A model generated the notes under the pieces. That model made no database searches and was not told the origin of the DNA. It saw only the letters and a program-made list of their open reading frames with translations. A stretch of DNA of 64,000 nucleotides from Pollutimonas sp963712655 (GTDB taxonomy: Bacteria > Pseudomonadota > Gammaproteobacteria > Burkholderiales > Burkholderiaceae_B), in the NCBI GenBank assembly GCA_963712655.1, contig CAVQIT010000004.1:62001-126000 (forward strand), given 5' to 3'. Both the position numbers and the translations under genes were made by a program. Positions 14,426-24,025 of the stretch are shown one piece after another; the first letter of the stretch is position 1, and every line of letters begins with the position of its first letter.

Positions 14426-15211
14426 GTGTTGGGCTTGAGCCTCGTGACGGGGATGCTGGGTTTGGCCGGCGCAACGGCGCAGGCCAATGACCTGGCCGCC
14501 ATCAAGGCTGGGAAAGTCATACGCGTGGCTATCGATTTGGGCGCGGCTCCTTTCGGTACGAAAGACGCTACTCTTAAGCCCATAGGCTCGGATGTCGAAA
14601 CCGCGGCACTGTTGGCCAAAGACCTGGGCGTGACGCTTGAAATCGTTCCCACCTCCAGCGCCAATCGGGTTCCGTTCTTGTTGACCAACAAGGCCGATCT
14701 GGTTGCGTCCAGCTTTTCAATTACGCCCGAGCGTCAAAAGGTAGTGGCGTTTTCCGTGCCTTACGCCGCCATCCAGGCGGTGGTGGGAGCGCCCAAGAGC
14801 ATGGACATCAAATCGTTGCAGGACCTGGTCGGCAAGACCGTGATTTCCACGCGCGGCACCACTAACGATCTGGCCTTCACCAAGCAGGCGCTGCCCGGTA
14901 CCAACATTGTCCGCTTCGATGACGACGCGACATCGATAACCGCAATTGCCAGCGGACAGGGCGACATCTTCGCGACGGCGCCATCGCTGCTCAAGGGAAT
15001 CAACGACAAGGTGCCCCAGAAACAAATGGAATCGAAGATCCTCTTGTCCACGTCTATGCTGGGCCTGGGGCTGGACAAGAAAAGCACCGAACTTAAAGCC
15101 TGGGTCGATGACTGGGTGCGGGCCAACCTGAAAAATGGCAAATTGAATGCCATTTACGAAAAGCATCACGGCTCGCCTTTGCCTGATAGTGTCTTGAGCG
15201 CGGGAAAATAA
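14426..15211 (+). CDS. ABC solute-binding protein (SBP_bac_3), start region shifted in a poly-A tract
   Basis: The continuous frame runs from GTG 14426, but the natural start is almost certainly ATG 14385 (after AGAGAGA). With one extra A in the A8 run at 14393-14400 the product would begin MNTKKNGQEKTAFHVLG, a proper signal peptide ending 'GATAQA'. Domain family: periplasmic binding protein of the polar amino acid type ('AIKAGKVIRVAIDLGAAPFG', 'DVETAALLAKDLGVTLEIVPTS', 'LVASSFSITPERQKVVAFS'). A sequencing error or slippage-based on/off switching both fit. Confidence 0.85.
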   Translation: MLGLSLVTGMLGLAGATAQANDLAAIKAGKVIRVAIDLGAAPFGTKDATLKPIGSDVETAALLAKDLGVTLEIVPTSSANRVPFLLTNKADLVASSFSITPERQKVVAFSVPYAAIQAVVGAPKSMDIKSLQDLVGKTVISTRGTTNDLAFTKQALPGTNIVRFDDDATSITAIASGQGDIFATAPSLLKGINDKVPQKQMESKILLSTSMLGLGLDKKSTELKAWVDDWVRANLKNGKLNAIYEKHHGSPLPDSVLSAGK

Positions 15212-15322
15212 TCAAGGCCGCGCCCGACGGCCGCGAGGCTGGAAGGGGGCCGCCTGTTAACTAGAGCAAGCACGGCGCATAGGGCGCCATGCCTGGCGAT
15301 AATTGAACTTGGAGTAAATCTG

Positions 15323-16069
15323 ATGGCAGGTCGTTTAGCGGGGAAGATTGCAGTGGTGTCGGCGGCGGGGCAAGGCATAGGCCGAGCAACCGTCGAGGCC
15401 TTCATCGCTCAGGGCGCGCAAGTCATCGCGACCGATATCAACGAGAAGCTGTTGGCCGACTTGCAGGGCTGCCAGACACGGCGCCTGGATGTGACCAAGC
15501 CGGCCGACGTTGCCGCCCTGGCGGCCGAGCTGGGCAGCATCGATGTTTTATTCAATTGCGCCGGCTATGTGCATGACGGTTCGATTCTCGATTGCGATCT
15601 CGACGCATGGAATTTTTCCATGAATCTTAATGTCACGGCGATGTATCACATGATCAAGGCCTTTGTGCCCGGCATGTTGCTGCAGAAGCGGGGCTCCATC
15701 ATCAATATGTCGTCGGCCGCCTCCAGCATCAAAGGCGTGCCAAATCGTTTCGTTTACGGCACGACCAAGGCGGCCGTTATTGGCTTGACCAAGGCTGTGG
15801 CCGCCGACTTTGTATCGCAAGGCATACGCTGCAACGCCATTTGTCCCGGTACGGTCGAGTCCCCTTCGTTGCGCGGGCGGATTGCTTCGCAGGCCGCCAA
15901 GTACGGCAAGACAGAACAGGAAATACATGCGGCCTTTGTGGCTCGCCAGCCTGTCGGGCGCGTGGGCGCGCCTCAGGAAATCGCCAGCCTGGCGGTGTAC
16001 CTGGCTTCGGACGAGTCGGCCTTTACGACAGGCACGACTCATGTTATTGATGGCGGCTGGTCCAACTAG
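15323..16069 (+). CDS. SDR-family oxidoreductase (2-keto-3-deoxy-L-fuconate dehydrogenase-like)
   Basis: 248 residues. Rossmann motif 'VSAAGQGIGRA', NNAG-type 'FNCAGYV', catalytic Ser region 'INMSSAASS' and 'YGTTKAA' (Tyr/Lys), C-terminal 'GTTHVIDGGWSN'. The pattern resembles DHRS6/BDH2 and bacterial 2-keto-3-deoxy-L-fuconate 4-dehydrogenases. The adjacent fumarylacetoacetate-hydrolase-family gene would act next in that pathway (diketo-acid cleavage). It therefore probably oxidises a 3-hydroxy or 2-keto-3-deoxy acid with NAD+. The exact substrate is inferred from context. Confidence 0.88.
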   Translation: MAGRLAGKIAVVSAAGQGIGRATVEAFIAQGAQVIATDINEKLLADLQGCQTRRLDVTKPADVAALAAELGSIDVLFNCAGYVHDGSILDCDLDAWNFSMNLNVTAMYHMIKAFVPGMLLQKRGSIINMSSAASSIKGVPNRFVYGTTKAAVIGLTKAVAADFVSQGIRCNAICPGTVESPSLRGRIASQAAKYGKTEQEIHAAFVARQPVGRVGAPQEIASLAVYLASDESAFTTGTTHVIDGGWSN

Positions 16070-16094
16070 TTTCACTGTTTAAAAGGAAAGTACC

Positions 16095-16952
16095 ATGAAG
16101 TTATTACGCTATGGCCCTGTCGGAAGCGAGAAGCCAGGCTGCCTGGATGCGCAGGGCCAGGTCCGCGACCTGTCGGGCAAGTTGCCCGATATTACGGCTC
16201 AAACCTTGAGCCCGGCGCAATTGAAAACCCTGCAAGCCATCGATGTCGCCAGCCTGCCGCTGGTCGCCAACCCGGGGCGCATAGGCACGCCGTATTCCGG
16301 CCTGGGCAAATTTGTTTGCGTCGGCCTGAACTATAGCGACCATGCGGCTGAAACCGGCGCCGAAGTTCCCAAAGAGCCGATTCTGTTCAATAAGTGGTCG
16401 ATTGCTTCTGGCCCGAACGATCCGGTCGTCATGCCCCAGGGTTCGGTCAAGACCGATTGGGAAGTCGAGCTTGGCGTTGTAATCGGCTCCAAGGCGCGCT
16501 ATGTCAGCCTGGAAGACGCCTTGAATTATGTCGCCGGCTATTGCGTCGTCAATGATGTGTCTGAACGCGAATACCAGATCGAGCGCGGCGGTACTTGGGA
16601 CAAAGGCAAGGGCTGCGATACTTTCGGCCCTATCGGCCCTTGGCTGGTCACTGCCGACGAAGTCGCCGATCCGCAAAACCTGGCCATGTGGCTCGATGTG
16701 AATGGTAAGCGCTTCCAGAACGGCAGCACCAAAACCATGATTTTCGACGTGGCTTATCTTATCCACTACATCAGCCAGTTCACTACCTTGTATCCGGGGG
16801 ATTTGATCTCGACGGGCACTCCTCCCGGAGTGGGGTTGGGGCAAAAGCCGCCTTTGTATTTGAAAGCCGGCGATGTCATGCGCCTGGGTATCGAAGGACT
16901 GGGCGAGCAAGAGCAGAAAGTCCACGCCTGGGACGCGGCACTGCTGGATTAA
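16095..16952 (+). CDS. FAH-family hydrolase (2,4-diketo-3-deoxy-L-fuconate hydrolase / ureidoglycolate-lyase-like)
   Basis: 285 residues. The FAH fold is clear: 'GKFVCVGLNYSDHAAETG', 'PILFNKWSIASGPND', metal ligands in 'DWEVELGVVIG', then 'GYCVVNDVSEREYQ', 'KGCDTFGPIGPWLVT', 'GDLISTGTPPGVGLG'. The KGCDTFGPIGPW segment and this length are those of the diketo-deoxy-fuconate hydrolase/ureidoglycolate lyase clade. Only 25 bases separate it from the SDR gene. The pair would yield pyruvate plus a hydroxy acid, if the assignment holds. Confidence 0.9.
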   Translation: MKLLRYGPVGSEKPGCLDAQGQVRDLSGKLPDITAQTLSPAQLKTLQAIDVASLPLVANPGRIGTPYSGLGKFVCVGLNYSDHAAETGAEVPKEPILFNKWSIASGPNDPVVMPQGSVKTDWEVELGVVIGSKARYVSLEDALNYVAGYCVVNDVSEREYQIERGGTWDKGKGCDTFGPIGPWLVTADEVADPQNLAMWLDVNGKRFQNGSTKTMIFDVAYLIHYISQFTTLYPGDLISTGTPPGVGLGQKPPLYLKAGDVMRLGIEGLGEQEQKVHAWDAALLD

Positions 16953-17048
16953 CGGATGCCGGGCGCGCGGGGCGGGGGCGGCAGCGGGCCTCGCCACTCC
17001 GGCCTGCGCCAGGCGCCATCTTGAAGTACATACTATTGGAGTCATGCG

Positions 17049-17873
17049 GTGGCTAGAAATCTGTTCAAGGATACGATTGCGGTAAAGGCGTGCACGGTGC
17101 TGGGCGCAACGCTGATTGCGCTGGGCTCGTTTGCCGCCCATGCGCAAAGCTATCTCGACAAAATCAAGGAGCGCGGCGTCATCAAGGTAGGGATCGTTGT
17201 CGACTTTCCGCCTTACGGCATCACGAATGCCGACAATCAGCCCGATGGCTACGATGCGGACGTGGCCAAACTGCTGGCCAAGGATCTTGGGGTCAAGCTG
17301 GAACTGGTTCCGGTAACCGGGCCCAATCGCATCCCCTATTTGTTGACCGATAAAACCGATGTGCTGGTCGCATCGCTGGCGATTACGCCCGAGCGGGTCA
17401 AGCAAGTACAGTTTTCCCATCCGTATTCCGCCGCCAGCATGGTGTTGCTGGGACCGGAGCAAACCCATATCAAAACGCCGGCCGATTTCATCAGTTATCG
17501 CATCGGTGTGCCGCGCGCCAGCACCACCGATATCGGTGTCATGAAAGTCGCGCCCAAGGGCACGAATATCCGGCGTTTCGACGACGATGCATCAGCGTTG
17601 CAAGCCATGATCGTCGGCCAGGTCGATGCGGTGGGCACGTCGTCGGTGATTGCCGCTGAAGTCCAGAAACGCTATCCGGAAAAATTCCAGATCAAGTACG
17701 TCATCAATGAGCAGGTCATGGGCATCACGATGCAATACAAACGCCCCGAGCTGCTTGATGCCGTCAATAAGTTCATCCAGGCCAATGTCGATAACGGCGA
17801 GCTCGACAAGCTATTCGGCAAATGGCTGAAGACTCCTTTGCCCTTGTCCGTGGCGCAGGCCTCGGTCAAGTAG
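17049..17873 (+). CDS. Second ABC solute-binding protein (SBP_bac_3)
   Basis: 274 residues from GTG 17049, with GGAG seven bases upstream. Signal peptide ending 'FAAHAQS'. Binding-protein hallmarks 'IKERGVIKVGIVVDFPPYGITNADNQPDGYDADVAK', 'LLTDKTDVLVASLAITPERVKQVQFSHPYS', 'RRFDDDASALQAMIVGQVDAV'. Clearly paralogous to the protein at 14426 (shared LLAKDLGV, ANRVPFLLT/PNRIPYLLT and ITPER blocks). It has no own permease, so it probably shares the 12264-14320 transporter and broadens the ligand range. Confidence 0.92.
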   Translation: MARNLFKDTIAVKACTVLGATLIALGSFAAHAQSYLDKIKERGVIKVGIVVDFPPYGITNADNQPDGYDADVAKLLAKDLGVKLELVPVTGPNRIPYLLTDKTDVLVASLAITPERVKQVQFSHPYSAASMVLLGPEQTHIKTPADFISYRIGVPRASTTDIGVMKVAPKGTNIRRFDDDASALQAMIVGQVDAVGTSSVIAAEVQKRYPEKFQIKYVINEQVMGITMQYKRPELLDAVNKFIQANVDNGELDKLFGKWLKTPLPLSVAQASVK

Positions 17874-18005
17874 CAACGACGTTTCGGGCTGCCTGTGCAG
17901 CCGTTTGATCAAGCAGTAAATAAAGCAGGGGAGGTGCGCAAGCAGCAGGCAGTTTGTGTGTAACGAAGCACATTACTATTTTTATAAAAGATCGGAGAGA
18001 GACAA

Positions 18006-18986
18006 ATGAAAAAACACGTATTGCTTAAATCGGCGTTAACTCTTGTTGCGGGCCTGGTCATGGGAACCGCTCATGCCGCCTGGCCCGACCGGCCCATTAC
18101 CATGATAGTGCCTTGGGGCGCCGGCGGCGGCACCGATGCAACCGCCCGGATCATTGCCGCCGGATTGGAAAAGGAACTGGGTCAGCCGGTAAACGTCGTG
18201 AATCGCACCGGCGGCAATGGTGTAATCGGCCACTCGGCCATCGCCAAATCCAAGCCCGATGGCTACAACCTGGGCATGCTTACGGTTGAAATCGCCATGA
18301 TGAAGCGGCAAGGGCTGACCAAGCTATCCCCCGCGGACTATACGCCCCTGGCCCTGATGAATGTGGACCCTGCCGCCGTATCGGTCAGTTCCAGCTCGCC
18401 CTATAAAACCATGGCCGACCTGGTGGCGGCGATCAAAGCCAAGCCGGGCGAATTGAAGGCATCCGGAACCGGGCAAGGGGGCATCTGGCATATTGCCATT
18501 GCGGGTCTGCTCAAGAATCTGGGCATGGATCCCAAGGCCGTGCCGTTCATTCCTTCCAATGGCGCCGCACCGGCCATGCTGGAGCTGGCTGCCGGCGGCA
18601 TTGAAATCGTTCCCACATCGTTGCCCGAAGCCCGCGCCATGATAGACGCCGGCAAAGCCAAGCCTCTGGCTGTCATGGCCGACAAGCGCGAACCGATGTA
18701 TCCCGATGTGCCGACCTTGAAAGAGTCTATCAACAGCGATTGGACTATAGGCGTATGGCGCGGCATTGCCGGCCCCAAGAATCTTCCGGCCGATGTCACT
18801 GAAAAATTGGTGGCGGCGCTCAAGAAGGTGAATGAAAGCCAGGAGTTCAAAGACTTCATGAAGACGCGCGGTTTTGGCGTCGGCTATGCGGGCGGGGCGG
18901 ACTATGGCGCCTTCATGCAGAAGTCGGAGCACGATCTCGGAGAAGTGATTACCGCGATTGGCATGGCGCGGGAAGCTGCCCAGTAA
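18006..18986 (+). CDS. tctC: Tripartite tricarboxylate transporter binding protein (TctC/Bug)
   Basis: 326 residues with signal peptide 'GLVMGTAHA'. Bug-family features: 'WPDRPITMIVPWGAGGGTDATARIIAAGLEKELGQPVNVVNRTGGNGVIGHSAIAKSKPDGYNLG', the Asp/Gly loop for carboxylate binding, and C-terminal 'GADYGAFMQKSEHDLG'. Directly upstream of tctB and tctA, completing a transporter for an organic (poly)carboxylate. AGAGAGAC leads into the start. Confidence 0.93.
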   Translation: MKKHVLLKSALTLVAGLVMGTAHAAWPDRPITMIVPWGAGGGTDATARIIAAGLEKELGQPVNVVNRTGGNGVIGHSAIAKSKPDGYNLGMLTVEIAMMKRQGLTKLSPADYTPLALMNVDPAAVSVSSSSPYKTMADLVAAIKAKPGELKASGTGQGGIWHIAIAGLLKNLGMDPKAVPFIPSNGAAPAMLELAAGGIEIVPTSLPEARAMIDAGKAKPLAVMADKREPMYPDVPTLKESINSDWTIGVWRGIAGPKNLPADVTEKLVAALKKVNESQEFKDFMKTRGFGVGYAGGADYGAFMQKSEHDLGEVITAIGMAREAAQ

Positions 18987-19063
18987 TTCCCCTGGCAATT
19001 TCGACTGAGGCGCCCGCCGGTTGATGTGTCGAGGCCGGCGCCTCGTTTTTTCTGCGAGCGACA

Positions 19064-19537
19064 ATGAAAATCAATGAAGCCCTCATTGGCTTGATACTAG
19101 GCATATTTTCCATTTTTGTCTTCTTGACGGCTCAAACCTTTCCGGTCATTCCTGGCCAGGATTTCGGCGCAGCCCTGTTTCCCAAATTGATCGGGGCCGG
19201 GTTGTTGTTATGTTCCATTCTGCTGGTGATCCAGGGCATAAGAAATAGAAAAACCAGCGCGCCCATGGCGATGCCGGCCTGGCTGCGGCACAAGCCTTCT
19301 GTTCTGCGCTTCCTGATGATCCCCGCGTCATTGGTGTTTTATTTCGAATTCGCCGACACCCTCGGCTTCCTCGTCACGGCCGTCATTTTATTGTTCGCCT
19401 TGTTCCTGGTGTTCAAGGTGCGCTGGCCTGTCGCCGTTGCAGTGGCGCTTTTGGGCGCTCTTGTAATTCACTTTATGTTCTACAGTATTCTCATGGTGCC
19501 GTTGCCATGGGGCGTGCTCGAAACGGTTGCGTGGTGA
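19064..19537 (+). CDS. tctB: Tripartite tricarboxylate transporter small subunit (TctB)
   Basis: 157 residues, four predicted membrane segments ('LIGLILGIFSIFVFLTA', 'LFPKLIGAGLLLCSILLVIQG', 'FLMIPASLVFYFEF...', 'AVAVALLGALVIHFMFYSI'), with the short loop 'QDFGAALFPK' typical of DUF1468/TctB. The last 11 bases overlap tctA. It supports the large subunit in the inner membrane. Confidence 0.9.
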   Translation: MKINEALIGLILGIFSIFVFLTAQTFPVIPGQDFGAALFPKLIGAGLLLCSILLVIQGIRNRKTSAPMAMPAWLRHKPSVLRFLMIPASLVFYFEFADTLGFLVTAVILLFALFLVFKVRWPVAVAVALLGALVIHFMFYSILMVPLPWGVLETVAW

Positions 19538-21050
19538 CATCATGGTATTGACACATATTCTGGCCGCTATCGATCTGGTAACCGACCCTTTTGTTCTGGG
19601 CGTGATTCTTGTGGCCGCCATATTCGGCTTGTTTGTCGGGGCGGTGCCGGGCCTGAGCGCGACCATGGCGGTGGCGCTCTTGGTGCCGGTGACTTTTTTC
19701 ATGGATCCCGTGCCGGCGATCGCCATGATGGTGACGGCGACAGCCATGGCGATTACTTCAGGCGATATTCCAGGGTGCCTGCTGCGCATTCCGGGTACGC
19801 CATCTTCGGCGGCCTATACCGACGAAGCCTTTTCGATGACAAAGAAAGGCCAGGCCGATACCGCGCTGGGGGCCAGCATTGTCTTTTCATTCGTCGGGGG
19901 GCTGTTCGGCACGGTGGTGCTGATTGCCGCCGCGCCGATGCTGGCCGATTTCGCGCTTAAGTTTTCGTCATACGAATTCTTCTGGCTGGTCGTGCTGGGC
20001 CTGTCGTGCGCGATTTTCATTTCACCCGCCAGTACCTTGAAGGGTTTTGTGTCGCTCTTCATAGGCCTGTTCCTGGCCTGTGTGGGCATGAACAATCCCG
20101 CGGCCTTTCCCCGGTTCACGTTCGGCAACGAAGACCTGCTCAATGGCGTGACCTTGTTGCCCATGATGGTCGGCATGTTCGCCATTTCCGAGGTCTTGCG
20201 CTATGCAACCGATTCCGAGCAGAAGCGGGTGGAAATCAAAGCCAGCGTGGGCAATATCTTCACCGGCATGTGGGGATTGACGCGTAAATATCCCGCCTCG
20301 ATTTTGAGGGGATGTACTTTAGGCACCGTGGTGGGGGCTTTGCCTGGCGCCGGCGCCGATATTGCGGCATGGATGTCTTATGGCGTGAGCAAGCGCTTTT
20401 CGAAAGAGCCGGAAAAATTCGGCACCGGCCATGTAGAAGGCATAGTCGAAGCGGGCGCCGCCAATAACTCGGCATTGGCGGGCGCCTGGATTCCGGCATT
20501 GGTGTTCGGAATTCCCGGCGATTCCATTACCGCTATCGTCATAGGTGTGCTGTACATGAAAAACATGGCGCCCGGGCCCATGATCTTTACCAACAGCCCG
20601 GTTGAAATGTATTCGATTTTCATCGTGTTCATCCTGGCCAATATCATCATGCTGCCTTTGGGCTATCTGGCGGTCAAGGCGGCCAAGAAAGTCTTGAACG
20701 TGCCTCGAAATATCCTGATGCCCTTGATCCTGATCTTTTGCATCGTTGGCGTGTTCTCCATCAACAACAGCATTTTCGACGTGGTCGTCATGCTTTGCGT
20801 GGGCGTGCTTGCCTACTTGATGGAAGAGAACGAATTCCCCATCGCACCCGCGGTGCTGGGCGTTGTGCTGGGCGGCATGCTGGAAGAAAATTTCGTTTTC
20901 TCGATGATCAAGGCGAATGGCGATTTCCTGATGTTTTTCAGCCGGCCCATTGCATGCGGCCTGGGGATATTCGCCATTATGATTTGGCTGCTGCCCGTGT
21001 TGAAGGGTGTGTATAAAATGGTTTCGGGCTCAAGGAGAGTAGCGGTATGA
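19527..21050 (+). CDS. tctA: Tripartite tricarboxylate transporter large subunit (TctA)
   Basis: 507 residues, about 11-12 membrane segments. Family motifs: 'LFVGAVPGLSATMAVALLVPVTFFMDPVPAIAMM' near the N-terminus and the internal repeat 'RGCTLGTVVGALPGAGADIAAWMSYGVSKRFSKEPEKFGTGHVEGIVEAGAANNSALAG'. These two inverted halves form the Na+/H+-coupled transport core. It overlaps tctB upstream and the SDR gene downstream (ATGA), so all are co-transcribed. Confidence 0.95.
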   Translation: MRGDIMVLTHILAAIDLVTDPFVLGVILVAAIFGLFVGAVPGLSATMAVALLVPVTFFMDPVPAIAMMVTATAMAITSGDIPGCLLRIPGTPSSAAYTDEAFSMTKKGQADTALGASIVFSFVGGLFGTVVLIAAAPMLADFALKFSSYEFFWLVVLGLSCAIFISPASTLKGFVSLFIGLFLACVGMNNPAAFPRFTFGNEDLLNGVTLLPMMVGMFAISEVLRYATDSEQKRVEIKASVGNIFTGMWGLTRKYPASILRGCTLGTVVGALPGAGADIAAWMSYGVSKRFSKEPEKFGTGHVEGIVEAGAANNSALAGAWIPALVFGIPGDSITAIVIGVLYMKNMAPGPMIFTNSPVEMYSIFIVFILANIIMLPLGYLAVKAAKKVLNVPRNILMPLILIFCIVGVFSINNSIFDVVVMLCVGVLAYLMEENEFPIAPAVLGVVLGGMLEENFVFSMIKANGDFLMFFSRPIACGLGIFAIMIWLLPVLKGVYKMVSGSRRVAV

Positions 21051-21802
21051 ATGATTTGAAAGATAAAGTAGTCCTGGTTACGGGCGCATCCACCGGCATC
21101 GGCGCGGCCGTCGCGCAAGAGTTCGGCAAGCTGGGCGCCAAGGTTGTGGTTCATTATTTTTCCTCGCGGGATGCCGCCGAGGCGGTGGCCGGCCAGATCG
21201 ATGCGTCGGGTCAGCGCGTACTGACCGTGCAGGGCGATCTGCATCACACCAAGGACTGCGAAAACCTGGTTGCGTTGACGATCAAGAAATTCGGCCATAT
21301 CGATATTCTGATCAATAATGCCGGCGCCTTGGTAAAGCGCGTGCCTATTGCCGAAATGACCGACGAGATATTCGATGACGTCGTCAATTTGAATGTGCGT
21401 TCGGTACTGATGTGCACCCGCTTCGCGCTGCCGCATATGCCGCAGGGGGCGTCCATTATCAATCTGACCAGTGTCGCCGCGCGTACCGGCGGCGGACCCG
21501 GATCCAGCTTGTATGCGGGCTCCAAAGGCTTTGTCAGCACGATTACCAAAGGCCTGGCGAAAGAACTGGTGCCCAAAAAAATACGGGTCAATGCCGTGGC
21601 CCCTGGCGTCATTACGACGCCATTCCACGATAAATTCACCACGGCCGAGCAACTTGAGGGCATGAGGTCCTCGATACCCATGGGCCGTTTCGGCACAGCC
21701 CAGGAATGTGTCGGCGCGTTCGTTTACCTGGCCTCCAATGATCTGTCCGCTTATGTCACCGGTCAGATCATCGAAGTCAACGGCGGTCAGTACATGCCGT
21801 GA
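21047..21802 (+). CDS. SDR-family oxidoreductase (glucose/3-oxoacyl reductase-like)
   Basis: 251 residues; its start overlaps the tctA stop by 4 bases. 'VTGASTGIGAAVAQEFGKLGAKVVVHY', 'INNAGALVKRV', 'INLTSVAARTGGGPGSSLYAGSKG' (catalytic Ser, Tyr, Lys) and 'GQIIEVNGGQYMP'. The sugar-dehydrogenase-like shape fits oxidation or reduction of a polyol or hydroxy acid brought in by the cluster's transporters. Last gene of the cluster; phoX converges on it from the right. Confidence 0.9.
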   Translation: MNDLKDKVVLVTGASTGIGAAVAQEFGKLGAKVVVHYFSSRDAAEAVAGQIDASGQRVLTVQGDLHHTKDCENLVALTIKKFGHIDILINNAGALVKRVPIAEMTDEIFDDVVNLNVRSVLMCTRFALPHMPQGASIINLTSVAARTGGGPGSSLYAGSKGFVSTITKGLAKELVPKKIRVNAVAPGVITTPFHDKFTTAEQLEGMRSSIPMGRFGTAQECVGAFVYLASNDLSAYVTGQIIEVNGGQYMP

Positions 21803-21824
21803 CGCCAGGCGCCGGCCTTGTGGG

Positions 21825-23793
21825 TTATGCCAGTTCCACGCCGGTCAGGTATCCCACCGACGAGCCGAACTTGCCCTTGTAGTTGGCGGAGATCAACGGG
21901 TCCAGGGTTTTATAGACTTTGGCATGCAGGCCACCGGTTACAGCCCCGGTGGCTTTGTCTTTTTTAAGCTTCCAGTCGCCCGCATGCTGGAAGTTGCTCA
22001 TGATGTAGGTCCAGCCGTTGATCTCGTCGACCGCGTGCAGGCCCGTGGCTTCGGCGCCGGCAGGCATGGACAACAGGCGCGGCAGCTTCTTGGTGTCGAC
22101 GTTGTAGGCCCACAGGAAGTTGTTTACGTGCAGGCCGCTGTCTTCGCCGATGAACAGGGTGCGCAGCTTTTCCGAGAACTTGAGGTTGTCGGGGTTGGCG
22201 AGCTTGTCCGGGTGGGCCAGGTTGCCCAGCGCATCGGCGGCGTATCCAGTCTTCGCCGATCAGGGCGGCGGGAGCCTGCATGTCCACGGGCACCCATGCG
22301 CTGTCGATGGCCTTGCCATTGCTGTCCTTCTGGCCGTCCTTCAGGTTCAAGGCATACACGGCGCCGGCTTCCGGTCCTTGCGACCTCTCGACATTCCAGC
22401 CCTTGAGCCATCGACCATGGAGTCGGTGATGTAGGACATGGCCGAATAGGCGATCTTGTCTTTGGCGTTGACGGTGGTGCCTTCCATCTTGGAGAAGCCC
22501 ATGCTGCCGCCGCGCAGGGCGGCATAGCGATGGGTTTCCAGGAAGGCCGCCGCTTTTTCCATGCCGGGCTTGAGCTTGACCCAATTGGATTTGCCGCGAA
22601 GGGAATCTTGGTGAAACTGGCGTCGCCGGGGTCTTTGGTCGTGGACTTCGGCAGATATCGGCGGCCTTGAGGGTATTGGCCAGTTTTTCGATTTCGCGCT
22701 GGTGGCATGGCCCAGATTGATCCAGCTAAGATTGGCGGCGCCCGGGCCGGTGCCGTTCGTTTGAGCCGTGCCATTTGGCGACGTACAGCGTTCCGGCCGA
22801 CAGGTCCGCCGGCTTGTCGGCGACGAACATGAACAGGCCGCCGTTGGTGGCGTCATCGCCCATCAATGCCGGTGCGCTTGTCGGGCATGACCTGGATCAA
22901 TTCATGCGAAATGCGTCCCAGGCAGTAGTGCTTCTTGATTGTGCCCGTGCCGTCGGGGTTCACGGTGACTTCGGGCAAGTGGCCGTAGTGATAGGGGTTG
23001 GCCTGGTTTCGGAACCGCCATGCAGGTTGTTGCTGAATGCCTTGAATTCAGCGTTCTTCTCGATGCTGAAGGCGTCGGGCTCGTATTCTTCGCTGGACAG
23101 ATGGGTATTCCAGGGCGATAGGCTGGCGCCGCAGGTGATCCACAGGCCGTGCGCTTTCGAGGTGTCGACCGATGCTGTACTTGACCAGGTCGAGTTTGCC
23201 GTGTCTTGGGATCCTGGTCCAGTGTCAGCACGGCAATCGGCGAGGGCAGGGCGCCGTACATGTCGTCGCCCTTTTGATTCCGGGTGGTGTATTCGAACTG
23301 CACGACGGCGAAGACCGCTTTGCCTTCACCCCATGGACCTTCGCATTATGCAGGGACAGCAGCGATGTGCCGTCGGGGCAGTCCGAGAAGAACTGGCGCT
23401 CTTTGCCCGGTACTGACTTGTCGATGATGGGCTGGTCCTTGATATCGACATATCCGCCCGCCAGCACGGTGCCGCCTTTGCCGTCCGGCACCTGGTCGCC
23501 CGTGGTGAAAAAGGGTGATAGGCCAGATCGAACTTCTTGACGCTATGGTCGCCGAGGGTGACTTCCAGCCTGGATCCTACCGCCGTGCTTGCCATGGCGT
23601 CCGGATGGGCCAGCGAGGGGGCGTCCATGCCCGTAAAGGCGGCGGACAGGTATTTGGGCTTGGCCGACGCGGCCAGGGCGGAGCCGCTGCCCGCCAATAG
23701 TGACGCCAGGGTGCCGGATGCCAGGGGCAGCATCGGTATGCCTGTCAAAAGTTTAAGTGCGTGTCGGCGTGCGGGTTGTTGCAAATCGGACAT
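21825..23793 (-). pseudogene. phoX: phoX-type alkaline phosphatase (DUF839), many frameshifts
   Basis: Starts at ATG 23793 with a Tat-like 'RRHALKLLTG' signal. PhoX pieces appear in all three minus frames: 'AAFTGMDAPSLAHPDAM...', 'GGYVDIKDQPIIDKSVPGKERQFFSDCPDGTSLLSLHNAKV', 'GDDMYGALPSPIAVLTLDQDP', 'KFSEKLRTLFIGEDSGLHVNNFLWAYNVDT' (in part), ending 'GKFGSSVGYLTGVELA'. At least eight indels separate them, while the residues stay highly conserved. A calcium-dependent periplasmic phosphomonoesterase is expected if intact. The indel style matches 52.8-64 kb, suggesting sequence error. Confidence 0.8.
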
Positions 23794-24025
23794 GAAGGGG
23801 CTCCGTGCTGGGTTGTTCAAGCGAAATGAAAACATCGTACAGAACGGATATGTCAGTATGTTGACGCTGCCCCCTTGCCGGGGTTTTCGCCGGATTGAGC
23901 CGCTTCGATAGCCAATTCGAGCCGCGCCTATGTTGATTGTGGGGGTATTGGGCAGGGTAGCGGTGTCTCATGCGATACTGTGTCCAGGCAAAAAAAGTGA
24001 AAAAGCGATTACCGGGAGCGATGTC

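Noticed and set aside
16104..17468. Long minus-strand reading frame opposite the FAH hydrolase and binding-protein genes
   Set aside because: It is the complement of genes with clear catalytic motifs; composition is shadow-like and it spans two of them and their spacer.
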